This document shows positions 24,917 through 33,628 of a stretch of 64,000 nucleotides of DNA, one piece after another. The notes below the pieces were generated by a model. That model saw nothing but the letters and a program-made list of their open reading frames with translations. It was not told the DNA's origin and ran no database searches. Location: contig NZ_LMOU01000001.1 of assembly GCF_001423615.1 (NCBI RefSeq), positions 2,641,064 to 2,705,063 on the forward strand. Direction: 5' to 3'. Positions within the stretch are counted from its first letter, which is position 1. Each line of letters opens with the position of its first letter. This DNA comes from Microbacterium sp. Leaf159. GTDB lineage: Bacteria > Actinomycetota > Actinomycetes > Actinomycetales > Microbacteriaceae. The position numbers and the translations under genes are program-made.

Positions 24917-25204
24917 ATGGCTGACAAGTCCATCACCAAGACCGAGCTCGTCGCGAGCATCGCTTCCGCCACCGGCCAGAGCCAGGCCACCGTCTCCGGT
25001 GTCCTCGACGCGCTGTTCTCCTCGGTCTCCGACGCTGTTGCCAAGGGCAGCAAGGTCTCGATCCCGGGCTGGATCTCGTTCGAGCAGGTCGCGACCGCAG
25101 CTCGCACGGGCCGCAACCCCCAGACCGGCGCCGAGATCAAGATCCCGGCCGGCCACCGCGTCAAGGTGACCGCTGGTTCCAAGCTCAAGGCTGCCGTCAA
25201 GTAA
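24917..25204 (+). CDS. hup: HU-family DNA-binding protein
   Basis: This 95-residue nucleoid protein bends and compacts DNA as a dimer. HU landmarks are ITKTELVASIA at the start, SIPGWISFEQ near residue 48, and the beta-arm region RTGRNPQTGAEIKIPAGHRVKV near residues 64-85. The C-terminus ends at KLKAAVK without the Lys/Ala-rich tail of mycobacterial HU. The ATG at 24917 follows GGAGG (24907-24911); the longer frame upstream is a shadow. A strong terminator follows at 25219. Confidence 0.95.
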   Translation: MADKSITKTELVASIASATGQSQATVSGVLDALFSSVSDAVAKGSKVSIPGWISFEQVATAARTGRNPQTGAEIKIPAGHRVKVTAGSKLKAAVK

Positions 25205-25218
25205 GACCGCACCTCTTC

Positions 25219-25252
25219 GAAGGCCGCTCCCGATCAGTCGGGGGCGGCCTTC
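25219..25252 (+). terminator. Terminator after hup
   Basis: A 15-bp stem (25219-25233 with 25238-25252, one G-T pair) has a TCAG loop and begins 14 bases after the hup stop. The T-run is weak (CTTC), as often in high-GC genomes. Confidence 0.8.
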
Positions 25253-25289
25253 GTGCGTTCTCCCCGATGCGGCGGCTTAGGCTTGTGGT

Positions 25290-27299
25290 GTGAGTGCCCG
25301 CGCCGTGCAGACCCCGACCAGCTCCGCGTATCGCGCGGGTGGAATCGGCATCCTCCTCGCGGCCGCACTGATCGGCGTGCTCATCGCCCTCGCGTTCGGC
25401 GGGGGAGCGGCTCCGCTGCTGCTGCAGGACCCCGGTCCGTTCGTGCGGTGGGCCACCCCGATCGCCAAACTCGTCATGAACATCGCTTCGGCGGCGATGC
25501 TCGGCTCGCTCGTGCTCGCCCTCTTCGCGCTGCGCAGCGAGGAGAAGTCGTTCGACCTCGCGCTCAACACCGCATCCATCGGCGCCGCCGTCTTCACGGT
25601 CACGGCCGGCATCGGCGGCTTCTTCACCTTCATGGCGGCGTTCAACCCGCAGCTGAGCGCGGAGCGCGAATTCGGCCAGCAGCTCGGCCGGTTCCTGCTG
25701 GAGCTGCCGCTCGGACAGTCCTGGCTGATCACCACCATCATGGGCTCGGTCATCACGGTGCTCGCGTTCGCGTGGCGCACCTGGACTCCCACCCTCATCA
25801 CGGCGCTCCTCGCCGCGGCATCGTTCCTGCCTCTCGCGACGCAGGGGCACTCGGGTGAGCTGTCCGGCCACAACATCGCGGTCAACTCGATCCTGCTGCA
25901 CACGATCGGCGCCGCCGTGTGGCTCGGCGGTCTGCTGCTCGTCGTGATCCTGCGCGGCCGCTCGGGCATCGGCACCGCGCAGCTCGTCAGTCGCTACTCG
26001 AGCCTCGCGGTCGCCGCCTTCGCCGTCGTCGCGATCTCGGGACTCACCCGCTCGTTCGTCGCCCTCGGCGACATCTCGCAGCTGTGGACGCCGTACGGCA
26101 TGATCCTGCTCGCGAAGGTGGTGCTGCTGGGCGCCATGGGCCTGCTCGGCGCCTGGTACCGCATCCGCCTGATCCCTCGTCTCGAGGGCGCGAACGCCTC
26201 GCGCTGGTTCTGGATGCTGGTGCTGTGCGAGGTCGCGCTGATGGGCCTGGCCTCCGGTGCCGCCGCCGCGCTCGCGCGCACCCCTCCGCCCACGGGCGAA
26301 GAGGCGGCCTTCGTGCAGACGCCGGCCGAGAACCTCACCCGCTCGCCGCTGCCGCCGGACTTCACGATCGACCGCTGGTTCACGGCATGGGACATCGACG
26401 TGCTCTGGCTGGTCGCCGCGGGCTTCGGTCTGTTCCTCTATCTCGCCGGCGTCCGTCGCCTGCGGCTGAGAGGCGACCGCTGGCCGATCCACCGCACGAT
26501 CTTCTGGGTGCTCGGCATGCTGATGCTCGTCTGGGTCACGGGTGGGCCGATCAACGCCTACCAGGAGTATCTCTTCAGCGTGCACATGCTCGGGCACATG
26601 ATGCTGTCGATGGCGATCCCGCTGCTGCTGGTCTCGGGTGCGCCGATCACCCTGGCGCTGCGCGCGATCCACAAGCGCGACGACGGCACCCGAGGCGGCC
26701 GTGAGTGGATCATGTGGGCGGTGCACTCGCCGTTCTCGCGGGTCGTCACGCATCCGTTCGTCGCGGCCGGCATCTTCATCCTGTCGCTGTGGGCCTTCTA
26801 CTTCACCGACCTCGTGCGCTGGTCGATGTTCGAGCACCTGGGGCACGAGTGGATGGTCGCTCACTTCCTGATCTCGGGCTACCTGTTCGTGATGAGCCTG
26901 ATCGGCGCCGACCCGGTGCCGTACCGCCTGCCGTACCCCGGCCGCCTCATCACCCTGATCGCGATCATGGCGATGCACGCCTTCTTCGGCATCGCGATCA
27001 TGATGCAGGAGGGGCTGATGGTCGCCGACTGGTTCGGCGCGATGGGACGCACCTGGGGACCGACACCGATGGACGATCAGTACATCGGTGGCGGCATCGC
27101 CTGGTCGATCGGCGAGATCCCCACCCTGATCCTGGCCATCACGGTCGCGATCCAGTGGAGCCGCGACGACACGAAGGTGCAGAAGCGCCGCGACCGGCAT
27201 GCCGACCGCACGGGCGAGGCCGAGCTCGAGGAGTACAACGCGAAGCTCGCGGCTCTGGCCGAGCGCGACCGGCGCGAGGCCGAACGCCAGGCCCGCTGA
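25290..27299 (+). CDS. CopD-CtaG fusion: copper/cytochrome oxidase assembly membrane protein
   Basis: This 669-residue protein has about 14 hydrophobic segments. The N-terminal half (to about residue 330) resembles CopD, with GHSGELSGHNIAVNSILLHTIGA and the paired His typical of copper-handling membrane proteins. The C-terminal half matches Caa3_CtaG, with LFSVHMLGHMMLSMAIP and GHEWMVAHFLISGYLF. The protein probably moves copper into the aa3 oxidase during assembly. The fusion is common in actinobacteria. The GTG start is chosen from the signal-like segment and the terminator before it. Confidence 0.88.
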   Translation: MSARAVQTPTSSAYRAGGIGILLAAALIGVLIALAFGGGAAPLLLQDPGPFVRWATPIAKLVMNIASAAMLGSLVLALFALRSEEKSFDLALNTASIGAAVFTVTAGIGGFFTFMAAFNPQLSAEREFGQQLGRFLLELPLGQSWLITTIMGSVITVLAFAWRTWTPTLITALLAAASFLPLATQGHSGELSGHNIAVNSILLHTIGAAVWLGGLLLVVILRGRSGIGTAQLVSRYSSLAVAAFAVVAISGLTRSFVALGDISQLWTPYGMILLAKVVLLGAMGLLGAWYRIRLIPRLEGANASRWFWMLVLCEVALMGLASGAAAALARTPPPTGEEAAFVQTPAENLTRSPLPPDFTIDRWFTAWDIDVLWLVAAGFGLFLYLAGVRRLRLRGDRWPIHRTIFWVLGMLMLVWVTGGPINAYQEYLFSVHMLGHMMLSMAIPLLLVSGAPITLALRAIHKRDDGTRGGREWIMWAVHSPFSRVVTHPFVAAGIFILSLWAFYFTDLVRWSMFEHLGHEWMVAHFLISGYLFVMSLIGADPVPYRLPYPGRLITLIAIMAMHAFFGIAIMMQEGLMVADWFGAMGRTWGPTPMDDQYIGGGIAWSIGEIPTLILAITVAIQWSRDDTKVQKRRDRHADRTGEAELEEYNAKLAALAERDRREAERQAR

Positions 27300-27341
27300 C
27301 ACTGCGCTGAGCGGGGCCGACGGGGCGCCGACCAAGGCGAC

Positions 27342-28412
27342 TCAGTCGGTCGACTCCTCGTCGGGCGATCCGACGCGGATCGAGGCCGACCCGTCGGGGA
27401 GGATCGTGATCGATCCGTTGACCTGGAACGCGACGTCCTCGGACACCTCCTGCACGGAGCCGTCGAACAGTGAACGGATCTCGACCTCGACGTGCGCCAC
27501 GGCATCCGTCGGGGGGATCTTCCAGTGTCCGCCGTCGGGGACGACGGTGACCTGAGGCTGGTTCGCGATCGACCACTCCGGCAGCGACGCGATGCGGTTC
27601 GAGACCTGCAGCCCGAACGGGCAGGCGGTCGGCTGCAGCACCTGCTGCGACGTGCACGCGGTGAGGAACTCCTCGACACGCTGCTGCACGACCGAGACGA
27701 AGTCGGCCGTGGGGGTGGTCTGCACGTCGACCGGCGTCGTGGCGAGCGGGGTATCGGCGAGGACGCCGACACCCTCGGAGTCCGAGATCGCGGTGTCGAC
27801 GGTCACCGAGTACAGCCCCGGCGTGAAGACGAGCAGCGGAAGCGGTTCGAGCGGGGCCGCGTCGGCGCCGGCGAACGACACCTGCCGCCGGTCGACCTCG
27901 AAGCCGTTCACGGCGAACTGGTCCGCGCCGCGCAGGGTCAGCTCGACCACCGCGAGGGGACTGTCGGTGAAGCGCCAGTTCGGCGTGACCCCGGCCCAGC
28001 CGTCCTGCTCGACCGTGAAGGTCGTGACGCCCGAGTGCTCGGCCGCTTTGTACGAGACGGTCACGGCCGTCCTGTCGCCGTCGGACTTCTCGGACACCAC
28101 CTCGACGTCGGTGAGCGGGGCGAGGGCTGCGTGCCGGAGCAGCGCCTCGGATGCCGTGGCTCCGATGCCCGCCGCCTCGAGCGTCTCGCGGTCGACCGCG
28201 ACACCGGGGATGCGCAGGGCGTCGGCCGCACGACCCTCTGAGAGGAGGTCGAGGTAGCGCACCACGAACGCTGAGGGCCCATAGAACTGCCGGTACAGAG
28301 TGGCCCCGCCGGCGCCGAGAGCGGCGACGAGCAGCAGACCGATGACCGAGAGCAGTGCGAGGTCGGCGACGAGGCGCGAACGCCGGGGCGCCTTCGTCTC
28401 GACCTGCTGCAT
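27342..28412 (-). CDS. Single-pass membrane protein with large outer domain, unknown function
   Basis: I do not recognise a named family in this 356-residue protein. A short cytoplasmic start (MQQVETKAPRRSR) precedes one transmembrane segment at residues 17-38. The outer domain begins FYGPSAFVVRYLDLLSEGRAADAL, resembling the NTF2-like/DUF4878 region of actinobacterial envelope proteins. Two cysteines (in TACTSQQ and TACPFG, near residues 253 and 264) could form a disulfide. It is convergent with the CopD-CtaG gene and divergent from the helicase gene. Confidence 0.72.
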   Translation of the reverse strand: MQQVETKAPRRSRLVADLALLSVIGLLLVAALGAGGATLYRQFYGPSAFVVRYLDLLSEGRAADALRIPGVAVDRETLEAAGIGATASEALLRHAALAPLTDVEVVSEKSDGDRTAVTVSYKAAEHSGVTTFTVEQDGWAGVTPNWRFTDSPLAVVELTLRGADQFAVNGFEVDRRQVSFAGADAAPLEPLPLLVFTPGLYSVTVDTAISDSEGVGVLADTPLATTPVDVQTTPTADFVSVVQQRVEEFLTACTSQQVLQPTACPFGLQVSNRIASLPEWSIANQPQVTVVPDGGHWKIPPTDAVAHVEVEIRSLFDGSVQEVSEDVAFQVNGSITILPDGSASIRVGSPDEESTD

Positions 28413-28575
28413 GGCGTCAGTCTAGGAGGGCGGCCTGGGACGGAGCCGAGCATGGCCTCGCTCTGTGACGGGGCAGTTCGGCTGTGTCCGTCGGATGCCG
28501 GGCCGCAGCGCCACGTAGCATGGGGGAGCGCGTGTTCCGCGTGCGCTTTCCGCCGTCGTCCCGTGTGAGAGATCC

Positions 28576-29970
28576 GTGTCGCTTCCCGCCCTGTCCGAAG
28601 AGCAGCAAGAGCTGTTCCGGCTGATCGAGGACACCGGTGAGCACGTCTTCATCACCGGACGCGCGGGCACCGGCAAGTCGACGCTGCTGCAGTACTTCTC
28701 GTGGAACACGAAGAAGCAGATCGCGATCTGCGCTCCCACCGGGGTCGCCGCCCTGAACGTCGAGGGGCAGACGATCCACTCGCTGTTCCGGCTGCCGATC
28801 GGCCTCATCGGCGACTCGGACATCGACCAGAACGACAACACCCGTCGCATCCTGAACGCGATCGAGACGCTCGTGATCGACGAGATCTCGATGGTCAACG
28901 CCGACCTCATGGATGCGATGGATCGCTCCCTGCGCCAAGCGCGGGGCAAGCGCGGCATCCCCTTCGGCGGGGTGCAGATCGTGATGTTCGGCGACCCGTA
29001 TCAGCTCGCCCCCGTGCCTCCGCGGGGTGACGAGCTGCGCTACGTGAAGGACCACTACCGCTCGTTCTGGTTCTTCGACGCCAAGGTCTGGGCGGGGGCC
29101 GCCGGTGGCGACGCTCCGGACGACGACGGCGGACTCTTCGCCGTCGACACCCGAGCCGAGCTGCACGTGCGAGAGCTCGTGCAGATCCACCGCCAGTCGG
29201 ATGACGGTTTCAAGGCCATGCTGAACGCCGTGCGCTACGGGCGGGTCACCGCAGAGATCGCGGGCGTGTTGAACACACAGGGGGCGCGCACGCCCCCCGA
29301 CCCCGAGCCGGGGGAGGTGCCGATGATCACCCTCGCCACCCGCAACGACATCGTGAACACGATCAACAGCCGTCACCTGGCCGCCCTGCCCGGCAAGGAG
29401 CAGACGGCGCGTGCCGAGGTCAGCGGCGAGTTCGGAAAGGGCGAGGCCTCGTTGCCTGCCGAGTCGGAGCTGAAGCTCAAGATCGGCGCGCAGGTGATGT
29501 TCCTGCGCAACGACACCTCGATGTCGGGTGAGCCGCCCCGATGGGTGAACGGCACGATCGGCACGGTCATCCGCATCCTCGGCGAGACCGTGCGCGTCGA
29601 GATCGACGGTGAGGAGGTCGACGTCGACCCCGCCGTCTGGGAGCGTTTCCGCTATTCGTACGAGCCGAGCACCAAGAAGCTGACCCGTGACGTCGTCGCG
29701 GAGTTCACGCAGTTCCCGCTGCGTCTCGCGTGGGCCGTCACGATCCACAAGTCACAGGGTAAGACCTACGATCGCGCGATCATCGATCTGGGCTCGGGCG
29801 CGTTCGCTCCGGGGCAGACGTACGTCGCGCTCTCGCGCCTCACCTCCCTCGACGGGCTCTACCTGTCGAGGGCACTGCGACCGAGCGACATCCGGGTCGA
29901 CGAGGACGTGCGCCGCTTCATGCGCGACGCATGGCTCGCAGCATCCACGCCCGAGGTCGGCAAGGGCTGA
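28576..29970 (+). CDS. PIF1-like DNA helicase
   Basis: The 464-residue superfamily 1B helicase has Walker A at GRAGTGKST (residues 28-36), the PIF1 motif CAPTGVAALNV, and TIHSLFRLP. Walker B is LVIDEISM near residue 97, followed by FGDPYQLAPVPP. C-terminal motifs include AVTIHKSQGKTYDRAIIDLG and YVALSRLTSLDGL. Such enzymes unwind DNA 5'-3' and act at stalled forks and G-quadruplexes. The GTG start is the only candidate in a good place. It stands alone as a transcription unit. Confidence 0.92.
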   Translation: MSLPALSEEQQELFRLIEDTGEHVFITGRAGTGKSTLLQYFSWNTKKQIAICAPTGVAALNVEGQTIHSLFRLPIGLIGDSDIDQNDNTRRILNAIETLVIDEISMVNADLMDAMDRSLRQARGKRGIPFGGVQIVMFGDPYQLAPVPPRGDELRYVKDHYRSFWFFDAKVWAGAAGGDAPDDDGGLFAVDTRAELHVRELVQIHRQSDDGFKAMLNAVRYGRVTAEIAGVLNTQGARTPPDPEPGEVPMITLATRNDIVNTINSRHLAALPGKEQTARAEVSGEFGKGEASLPAESELKLKIGAQVMFLRNDTSMSGEPPRWVNGTIGTVIRILGETVRVEIDGEEVDVDPAVWERFRYSYEPSTKKLTRDVVAEFTQFPLRLAWAVTIHKSQGKTYDRAIIDLGSGAFAPGQTYVALSRLTSLDGLYLSRALRPSDIRVDEDVRRFMRDAWLAASTPEVGKG

Positions 29971-30022
29971 GGCGTTTCGTCTCGGTCGCTGCGCTCCTCG
30001 CTCGACGAGCGGGAGTCAGGAG

Positions 30023-30670
30023 TCAGGCCGCGACGCGGGCGCGGTCGAGGTCTTCGAAGAGCTCGGTGTTGAAGCGGTAGGCGAGCAGGACCTCGTCGAT
30101 CACGCGCTCACGCTCGGCGTCGTCCCACGGAGCCGCGTCGAGCTGCTCGCGGTAGACGTCCTTGAACGCAGACGGGTCGGCGATGTCGTCGAACAGGTAG
30201 AACCCGATGCCGTTGGTCTCGAAGCCGAAGCGACGTGCCATCACGCGGCCGATGAAGATGCCGCCTGAGAGGTCGCCGAGGTAGCGCGTGTAGTGGTGCG
30301 CGACGAAGCCGCCGGCCCAGGTCGCGCCGACCTGGCGGATGCGCTCGACATAGCGCTGCGTGGTGGGGAGCGCGACGATCTCGTCGCGCCAGTCGGCGCC
30401 GAGCAGGAACTCGAGGTCGGCCTCGAGTGCGGGCAGGCGGGTCAGCTTGTCGCTGATGAAGACGGATGCCACGGCGTCCTGACGCATGCGGTCACCCGCC
30501 GACTCGAGAGCCTCGTAGATGAAGTAGTGCTGTGCGACGAGCGCGATGTAGTCCTCGCGCGAGCCCTCGCCCTTGAGCAGGTCGGACATGAAGCCTGCGC
30601 CCTCGCTGCGCGAGTGCGAACCGGAGGAGCGCTCACGGAGGGCGGCGGAGAAGGACAGGATCTCGGACAT
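30023..30670 (-). CDS. hmuO: Heme oxygenase (HmuO-type)
   Basis: This 215-residue cytoplasmic enzyme should cleave heme to biliverdin, CO and iron. The proximal heme ligand is His19 in GSHSRSE. The distal-helix motif GDLSGG lies at residues 132-137, flanked by YTRYL. The size is normal for the bacterial family. A DtxR/IdeR-like iron box lies just upstream, matching iron-regulated expression in Corynebacterium. A DUF2470 gene, also linked to heme use, precedes it on the same strand 54 bases away. Confidence 0.93.
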   Translation of the reverse strand: MSEILSFSAALRERSSGSHSRSEGAGFMSDLLKGEGSREDYIALVAQHYFIYEALESAGDRMRQDAVASVFISDKLTRLPALEADLEFLLGADWRDEIVALPTTQRYVERIRQVGATWAGGFVAHHYTRYLGDLSGGIFIGRVMARRFGFETNGIGFYLFDDIADPSAFKDVYREQLDAAPWDDAERERVIDEVLLAYRFNTELFEDLDRARVAA

Positions 30671-30680
30671 GTGCCAAGTG

Positions 30681-30697
30681 TAAGGGTTGCCTTACCT
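30681..30697 (-). promoter_or_regulatory. DtxR/IdeR-like iron box upstream of heme oxygenase
   Basis: Read on the minus strand, AGGTAAGGCAACCCTTA matches the core of the actinobacterial iron-box consensus at about 13 of 17 positions. It ends 11 bases before the hmuO start, so iron-loaded repressor would shut off transcription or block the leader. The regulator gene itself is not in the window. Confidence 0.6.
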
Positions 30698-30724
30698 CTG
30701 GCGAAACCCCGGGATCTCAGAGCG

Positions 30725-31039
30725 TCATGCGTGCGGGCGCGGCTCGACCCCGAGCTTCTCGCAGGCGAGGTCGTAGAGAGCGACGACCTCGCGGCGCACC
30801 GCGGGCCGCTCGCTGATCGGGGCGGACGGCCAGGCCACCCGCAGCTCCGACGAGACCCCGGCGCGGGTGATCTCCCAGACCCCGCCGTCGCCGTCGAGGC
30901 CCGTCATCACGGCATCCGTGATCTCGCCGCCGTCGGCAGGCGAGAAGGCGCGCGCGATCAACAGGTTGTCGTCGGTGTGGTCGCCGTTCATGTGGCGCAG
31001 GATCGCGGAGACGACGTCGGCATCGAAGATGTGGGGCAT
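30725..31039 (-). CDS. DUF2470 protein, likely heme-utilisation accessory
   Basis: This 104-residue protein matches the DUF2470 domain found at the end of HugZ/pyridoxamine-oxidase-like heme degradation proteins: DADVVSAILRHMNGDHTDDNLLIARAF near residue 5, with MNGDH the conserved His motif. The ATG at 31039 is preferred; a GTG at 31048 would add three residues. It lies upstream of hmuO on the same strand, which fits a shared role in heme iron release. Confidence 0.82.
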   Translation of the reverse strand: MPHIFDADVVSAILRHMNGDHTDDNLLIARAFSPADGGEITDAVMTGLDGDGGVWEITRAGVSSELRVAWPSAPISERPAVRREVVALYDLACEKLGVEPRPHA

Positions 31040-31128
31040 GATGATCACCCTAAACGGGCCCTGGCGATGCGATCTTTCAGGAACGGCGTTCTAGACTCGG
31101 GAGACACGTCTTCCGGGGGTCCCCTTTC

Positions 31129-32406
31129 ATGCAGCTTCTCTCGTCGCGCAGGTTCCGCGCAGCAGCGGCCGGCGCAGCCGTGCTCGGGCTCTTCCTCACC
31201 GGATGCACATCCGATCCGGAATTCAGCTACGAGCCGCCGGCTCAGGTCGACGGCGCCCTGCCGGACGACACCGTCGCCGCCATGGAGGCGGCCGTCACCA
31301 ACGCGCTGGCCGCCTCGGGTGCCACCGGCGCCGTCGTCGGCGTCTGGGCTCCGTGGAGCGGCAAATGGGTGACCGGGATCGGTACGCAGGATCCGGGCTC
31401 CGGCGACGAGATCAGCACGGACATGGCCTTCCGCGTCGCCGACGTGACGCGCCTCATGACGTGCGACGTGCTCTACGGCCTGGTCGATGACGGGGTCGTC
31501 GACCTCGACGACCCCGTGCCGGATTACGTCTCGGGTGTCCCGAACCTGCAGGACCTCACCCTGCTCGACCTGTGCAACGGCACGTCCGGACTCGGTTCGT
31601 CCGAGACCACTGCCAAGTCGGCGTGGATGAACACCCCCGAGCGCGTGTGGGCTCCGCTCGAGCTCGCCTCCTACGGACTCGGTGCCGCGCGAGGCGCCGC
31701 GCACACGACGTACTCGAACTCCGACACCGCGTACCTGCTCCTCGGCCTCGCTCTCGAGCGCGCCTCCGGCATGTCGGCCTCCGAGCTGATCGCCGAGTAC
31801 GTCGCCGAGCCGCTCGGTCTCGCGAACACGTCGCTGCCTGCTGCCGCAGCGGCACCGCCCTCCACGGGGCCGGTCATGAACGGGCACTACCTCTCGCCCG
31901 TCGAGGGCGGCTACAACTGCGCTGCGCCCGTCGACATCACGACGCTCTCGTCGAGCTCCGGGTTCACCGACTCCGGAGTGGTCTCGACGATCGAGGACCT
32001 CGGTCGCTATGCACAGGCAGAAGCGACGCTGCGCACCGAACAGGCGCCTGACCGCTTCGCGAGCCCGCTCCCGGTCGCTGCCGATACGCCGTCGTGGCTG
32101 CAGGCCACCGGCGGAGCGGTCCTCGTCGGCTCGATGGTCGGTCAGTACGGCTGGACCCCCGGGTACCAGACCGCCGCCTACTCCGACCCTGCGACCGGAT
32201 TCACGGTCGCGGTGTCGCTGAACGACTCGACCACGGGTGGCACGACCGCCGCGTACCTCGCGTGGGAGCTCGCTGCCATCGCCTCCAAGGCGCCGGCGGC
32301 CGAGGGGCAGACCGCTCCGGAGTTCGGTCTGCCGTTCACCGCCGAGCAGTACCACGAGGCCATCGCCGCATCGGCGATCCCCTGCGTCGCACCCGCTGAG
32401 GGCTGA
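31129..32406 (+). CDS. Beta-lactamase-fold lipoprotein lacking the catalytic Ser and Lys (likely pseudoenzyme)
   Basis: This 425-residue lipoprotein (lipobox LTGC, Cys26) belongs to the class C beta-lactamase/DD-peptidase fold family (PF00144). The fold markers are clear: VVGVWAPWSGKWVTGIG, LDDPVPDYVSG, and the Tyr-Ser-Asn motif in TTYSNSDTAYLLLG. The active-site SxxK, normally within FRIGSVTK, reads FRVADVTR: Asp105 (GAC at 31441) replaces Ser and Arg108 replaces Lys. Hydrolysis by the usual acyl-Ser route is therefore impossible, and a binding or scaffold role is more likely. The protein is otherwise full length with no frameshift. Confidence 0.8.
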   Translation: MQLLSSRRFRAAAAGAAVLGLFLTGCTSDPEFSYEPPAQVDGALPDDTVAAMEAAVTNALAASGATGAVVGVWAPWSGKWVTGIGTQDPGSGDEISTDMAFRVADVTRLMTCDVLYGLVDDGVVDLDDPVPDYVSGVPNLQDLTLLDLCNGTSGLGSSETTAKSAWMNTPERVWAPLELASYGLGAARGAAHTTYSNSDTAYLLLGLALERASGMSASELIAEYVAEPLGLANTSLPAAAAAPPSTGPVMNGHYLSPVEGGYNCAAPVDITTLSSSSGFTDSGVVSTIEDLGRYAQAEATLRTEQAPDRFASPLPVAADTPSWLQATGGAVLVGSMVGQYGWTPGYQTAAYSDPATGFTVAVSLNDSTTGGTTAAYLAWELAAIASKAPAAEGQTAPEFGLPFTAEQYHEAIAASAIPCVAPAEG

Positions 32407-32455
32407 GACCGGGCATCGAGCCGCGGCCCGGCCCGACCGGACGGAAGGGAAGCCG

Positions 32456-33472
32456 ATGGCGATCATCGACAACGCGATCTATGTCGACGGTGTCCGCACC
32501 GAGAACCCGCGGAGCCTCAGCGAGACCTTCGAGGCAATGCGGGAGCGCGGCGGACTGAGCTGGATCGGACTGTACCGTCCGAGCGAGGCCGAGATCCGCG
32601 AGGTGGCCGACGAGTTCGGCATCCATGCCCTCGTCGTCGAGGATGCGCTGTCGGGTCATCAGCGGTCGAAGCTCGAGCGCTATGGCGATGTGCTGTTCAT
32701 GGTGCTCCGCTCGGCCCGCTATCTCGACGCGGCCGAGGAGGTCGAGTTCGGCGAGATCCACGTGCTCGTCGGCACCGACTTCGTCGTCACCATCCGGCAC
32801 GCGGAGTCCCCCGACCTGGGGCGCGTCCGTCGTCGCCTCGAGGGTGACCCGACCCTGCTGAAGCTCGGCCCCGAGGCGGTGCTCTATGCGATCCTCGACG
32901 AGGTCGTCGACGAGTACGCGCCGGTCCTCGCGGGCCTCGAGAACGACATCGACGAGATCGAGAGCCAGCTCTTCGAAGACGAGGTCGACGCGACGCAGCG
33001 GATCTACGAGCTGGGGCGTGAGGTCATCGACTTCCAGCGGGCCGTGCAGCCGTTGGCGGGCATGCTCGATGCGCTGCTGCGCGGTTCTGCGAAGTACGAG
33101 GTCGACGAGGAGCTGCAGCGGTACCTGCGCGACGTGCTCGACCACACCCTGCGCGTGTCCGAGCGCGCGAACACCTTCCGCACCGTGCTCGACAACGCGC
33201 TGACCGTCGAGTCGACGATCGTGGCACGGCGTCAGAACGAGGAGATGACGCGGATGACGGAGCTGAGCATCCGTCAGAACGACGAGGTCAAGAAGATCTC
33301 GGGCTGGGCGGCGATCCTGTTCGCGCCGACCCTCGTCGGCACCGTCTACGGCATGAACTTCGACCACATGCCCGAGCTGCACTGGGCGTTCGGATACCCC
33401 ATGGCGATCGCGCTGATGGTGGGGATGGGCTTCGGCCTGTACTGGGTCTTCAAGCGCAAGGGCTGGCTGTAA
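32456..33472 (+). CDS. corA: CorA-family magnesium/divalent cation channel
   Basis: The 338-residue protein has a long cytoplasmic domain rich in acidic helices. Two C-terminal membrane segments follow, with the selectivity motif YGMNF between them (near residue 300) and a basic end, KRKGWL. These are defining features of pentameric CorA channels for Mg2+ (also Co2+ and Ni2+). The ATG at 32456 follows GGAAGGGA (32442-32449). It is not overlapped by its neighbours, so it is probably expressed separately. Confidence 0.93.
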   Translation: MAIIDNAIYVDGVRTENPRSLSETFEAMRERGGLSWIGLYRPSEAEIREVADEFGIHALVVEDALSGHQRSKLERYGDVLFMVLRSARYLDAAEEVEFGEIHVLVGTDFVVTIRHAESPDLGRVRRRLEGDPTLLKLGPEAVLYAILDEVVDEYAPVLAGLENDIDEIESQLFEDEVDATQRIYELGREVIDFQRAVQPLAGMLDALLRGSAKYEVDEELQRYLRDVLDHTLRVSERANTFRTVLDNALTVESTIVARRQNEEMTRMTELSIRQNDEVKKISGWAAILFAPTLVGTVYGMNFDHMPELHWAFGYPMAIALMVGMGFGLYWVFKRKGWL

Positions 33473-33535
33473 CCACTCGATTCCGGGCGCGCCGAACGTC
33501 GCCAGGGTTGATTCTCGCGAGTTCACGAGTAAAGT

Positions 33536-33547
33536 GCAACTAGTTAC
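33536..33547. promoter_or_regulatory. Candidate operator of the 33.6-43 kb carbohydrate operon (AACTAGTT type)
   Basis: GCAACTAGTTAC contains the perfect 8-base palindrome AACTAGTT (33538-33545). The same word, with the same GC in front, occurs upstream of the LacI regulator at 48236. It lies about 82 bases before the binding-protein start. A shared site at operon and regulator would fit autoregulated LacI control. This is inference from two matches. Confidence 0.5.
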
Positions 33548-33556
33548 AGAAAGTGC

Positions 33557-33573
33557 TTGGAAAACGCTATCCC
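33557..33573. promoter_or_regulatory. LacI/CcpA-like candidate site before the carbohydrate operon
   Basis: TTGGAAAACGCTATCCC resembles the GGAAA-CGC-TTTCC pattern of LacI-family operators and is similar to AGTAAACGCTTTCCC at 54757. It lies 56 bases before the ATG at 33629. It may bind the locus LacI regulator or a global sugar regulator. Confidence 0.45.
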
Positions 33574-33628
33574 CTCGGCTACCGTCGGTGTAGCCGACGA
33601 GAGTCCGGCACGAATCAAGGGAGATCAC

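Noticed and set aside
25197..27335. Minus-strand frame of 712 codons opposite the CopD-CtaG gene
   Set aside because: The content is charged and low complexity, whereas the plus strand encodes clear membrane segments and family motifs.
31129..32406. Functional class C beta-lactamase (resistance gene)
   Set aside because: The SxxK Ser and Lys are replaced by Asp and Arg, so normal hydrolysis is not possible.
33557..33628. Upstream start for the second sugar-binding protein
   Set aside because: It would place charged residues before the signal peptide and lies within the candidate operators. The ATG at 33629 fits a lipoprotein.
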